Source of the DNA: Alisma plantago-aquatica
Taxonomy: Eukaryota > Streptophyta > Magnoliopsida > Alismatales > Alismataceae
DNA: 64,000 nt
NCBI GenBank assembly: GCA_963693085.1
Contig: OY856413.1
Location: 539,356,879 to 539,420,878 of the forward strand
Direction: 5' to 3'
Positions 61,401 to 64,000 of this stretch are shown here, piece after piece. The position numbers and the translations under genes are program-made. The stretch's first letter is position 1. Every line of letters begins with the position of its first letter. Below the pieces are notes generated by a model, which saw only the letters and a list, made by a program, of their open reading frames with translations, ran no database searches and was not told where the DNA came from.

Positions 61401-62873
61401 GATATTCTGGTTGAGATATATCTTCCTAGTTTGGCTAGAGGCTAGAAAAGGTTGTTAGGCTAACCCTAAGTTTGGAAAGGAGATATGTTTGGCTAATACT
61501 CAGAAGTAATGAGATCTGTTGAACAAGTTAATGGTTGTTTGGTTAGCCATCCTAGGCCTTGATGCAATGAAAGGATGGTTGTAGAACCTCAAATGCACTT
61601 CTTTGGAAAGGAAGGTGATGAAACCCTGACTAGAGTGGTTTAAGGTTTCTGAGGAATCGATCTTGAAGAATCATGACATACAGGAAATCATGATTGAAGA
61701 TCACCATACACCGTGGTACTACCAAGATAATAAGTGACAGTAGTACTTTAGATGCCTAAGATAAAGTTGCATGTGGTATATGGCCATGTAAGCCGAGGGA
61801 GAAGGACGAACACCAGTAACCCAGTGCATTGATATAAAGGATAAAGAGTCCTAGAAAGACAAAGGGAGTTCATCACTATGGATGTTGTAAGTCTCTCCTG
61901 GACCAAGGAAGGTCGAGATGCAATATGGGTTATGGTTGATCACCTTACCTAGATGACATGAGAAAGAAAGAGTACTGTTAAGGGACAGATCGGGTTGAAC
62001 TACATATGAGAGAGATGGTTCAACTACACCATGAGGTGAGTTCAAAAGTTCTTGAGTATAACCTAAAGGTTCACTTCCGTGAGGTGGAAGTAGAAACATG
62101 AAGAACTATATGTTAGTACAGATTATCACCCCTAACTAATGGTTAGTATGATCCAGACGAAAGGATCTGATGAGAGCATGTGTGCTCATTCAGGGTGATA
62201 TCTAGAGACAGTTCTTGTCCTATGAAAGATGTGATGATGACCACCATAGCCAGTATCGGGATTTAAAGAAGCTTTGTAAGGGAGGATGTGTTGGTCACTA
62301 CTTCAGTAAGGTGATGTTGGTGAAAGGACCACGTGATGGTTACAAAAGGGACATAGTGTGTGTAGATGAAGTTGCTTTGACCGTGCAACGGCTGAAAGGA
62401 GCCTAGAGACGACGAGAGTTGTGAGAGGATGCAAAGTAGACTGACATGCAGTTCACTGTGGGAGGATATGTGACATGAAAATCCGACCCCTCCAAGTTAT
62501 AGCTAAGAGAGTTGAGTCCCCGATGCATGGGTTCTTTCGACATGGTTTGGTGGAGAAGGTTAAGTTTGACCTTACGCCTCATGATAAAATAATGTGTGAT
62601 GAGTTCTATGTGTCCAATTTAGAGCACTATGTGAGGTACCCAGGCCATGTGCTGAGCAATGAACCTAGTGAGCCCCAAGGGAGGCTGAAATGATCACCTG
62701 TGAGGTTTATAGAGGCCAAGGTGAAAGAACTCAGAGAAAAAGATATGTGATGATAAAGGTTCTTTGGAAGTGCCATGGATAGGGTAAAGCCACATAGGGG
62801 TCAATGATGGACACGAAAAAGTTTTATCCTGAATTGTTTGTTTGCTTGATGGAATTTTGAGGACAAAATTCTT

Positions 62874-62888
62874 ATAAGAGGGGAAGGA
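62874..62888 (+). promoter_or_regulatory. Polypurine tract of the chromovirus-like element
   Basis: A purine run (AAGAGGGGAAGGA) directly before the 3' LTR's TG at 62889, preceded by the GAGGACAAAATTCTTAT segment shared by Tekay/Del-type elements. Confidence 0.8.
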
Positions 62889-64000
62889 TGTTACAACCCC
62901 AATTTTTGCATGTGTTTGTATAATCAAAATATAATGATTTTGTGAATTTGGACTTAAATAAAAAGGTTATACGTTCTGCTTCAAAGAAGGGATTTCTTTG
63001 CAAATCTTCCTTGCATTAGGAATTTTGTAGTTCCTATTAATATGTTAATCCATTAATGGATATAAAAGAGAAGAAAAGAGGAAAAGTCCAAATAATGGAG
63101 AAAGATAAAAGATAATGGATATTAAGTAATGTATTTATAAGAAATACATAGAAATCTCTAGAAAGTGGCATTAATGGCCACAATTGAGTAAAATTCATTT
63201 ACATATGATTTCTAATAAAAGAAATATGAAAAGAGGAAAAAAGGGAAGGAAAGATAAATAGAAAATTCTTCAAAAGAAATATTTTAATGAAGAAATAAGA
63301 AGATAATACAAGAAATAAAGAGAGAAGTGAGGGTTTGGTCACAATGAGAAATAATTCGAACCCCACTTGCTTTCTTGGATTGCAAGGAATAGAAATAATG
63401 GAAATAATAAAATAAGAAAGAGAAAAGATATGAGAAATAAGCCTAACTGAGTGACTTATTTTGAATATTGATTACCAATAACATGAAGAGAGAGAAAGAT
63501 GAAGGGTTTGTTTATCGTGGGCATTATCTCTTGGCCCTTTCCTTGATTCAACGATAAAGTCAATTTTAATAGTTTATGGTAACACAAAAGAGATGAATCA
63601 GCAAGTTAATTCTGACTAGAATAGAGAATAAATCCTAGTGGAGACGGGATAAGCAGGAAGTTTTCTTGGGTAGGTGTATATATATATATACCTATGTAGG
63701 ATTCCTCCCGTAGCCCATGGATCATCTCCACTCTCTTCCTGTATGAAACACAACCTACAGGTTGTCGAAGGTGGTAGAATAGTGCCTTTTCATGAAGATA
63801 ATGACCTTTGTTGCCATCTCAGTCTAACCGTGAGACAACCATGAAGAAGAACTCCATGGATGATGGGTTTCAAAGGGGATCAATCCCAATGCTGAAGATA
63901 TCAGCAGCAATCCAGTTCTCACACCCTATGTGTCGTGAAGCTCTGGCACCTCCACAAAACCGCCCTAGATCCAGCCATATTTTGGCGGTGGTCCTCCATG
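62889..64000 (+). mobile_element. Chromovirus-like element, 3' LTR (cut by window end)
   Basis: It begins TGTTACAACCCC and matches 55058-56110 in order, with an extra 85 bases near its start. The window ends inside it, so the target duplication cannot be seen. Confidence 0.88.

Larger units (their letters stand above)
58456..62888 (+). pseudogene. Decayed chromovirus gag-pol internal region
   Basis: The primer site TGGTATCAGAGC is at 58458-58469. The interior has no long ORF. Two C-terminal pol relics are recognisable: YRDLKKL with a trailing segment (62215-62406), resembling the integrase zinc-finger region, and 62475-62693, where DEFYVSNLEHYV and YPGHVLSNEP resemble the VFHVSMLRKYV...SHVL tail of chromovirus integrases. 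A VKELREKDM...IKVLWK segment follows at 62715-62780. The 3' end is a GAGGACAAAATTC segment and purine tract (62874-62888). Gag, protease and RT are too decayed to delimit. Confidence 0.7.

Overview
This is a window of an AT-rich flowering-plant nuclear genome made almost entirely of nested, decayed transposable elements. The evidence is plant-type Ty3/gypsy LTR elements (Athila-like and chromovirus-like, with Met-tRNA or Asp-tRNA type primer sites), a plant L1-type LINE with an RNase H tail, and a CACTA element encoding the plant-specific Ptta/En-Spm protein joined to a Ulp1-like protease. I found no convincing host gene, tRNA, rRNA or CRISPR array. Every recognisable coding region is broken by stops or frameshifts.

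Layout. 1-1023: start of an LTR (minus) continuing off the window. 1024-12420: a non-autonomous gypsy element (minus), with LTRs of about 4.4-4.7 kb around a 2.2 kb internal region. 12421-20195: unclassified old DNA carrying a complete CACTA element (13823-19752, target duplication TTG). 20201-53710: one large composite flanked by GCCAT. 53716-55057: continuation of the old target DNA. 55058-64000: a chromovirus-like element (plus) with two LTRs and a decayed internal region, its 3' LTR cut by the window end.

The 33.5 kb composite is the most informative part. It reads as a three-LTR retroelement (LTR-internal-LTR-internal-LTR, family called L here) inserted once on the minus strand, with a GCCAT duplication at both outer ends. 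A LINE then inserted into the second internal region (34778-40633, duplication TAAAGTGTCCT). A 14 kb Athila-like element inserted into the first LTR (duplication CATGT). Finally, a segment of about 20 kb (22233-42313) flipped. One breakpoint lies in the Athila second ORF and the other in the third LTR. Undoing the inversion rejoins the Athila reading frame, brings its two CATGT duplications into register and restores two interrupted LTRs to about 3.1 kb each. Repeat statements below use these names: L1, L2, L3 for the three LTRs in ancestral order.

Other features worth attention are arrays of paired short palindromes in the Athila LTR and downstream of its integrase, a duplicated TATA-box segment ahead of the Athila second ORF, two long foldbacks upstream of the CACTA gene, and patchwork filler DNA shared between 52.1 kb and 54.3 kb. 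Identity levels were judged by eye; no alignment or database search was run.
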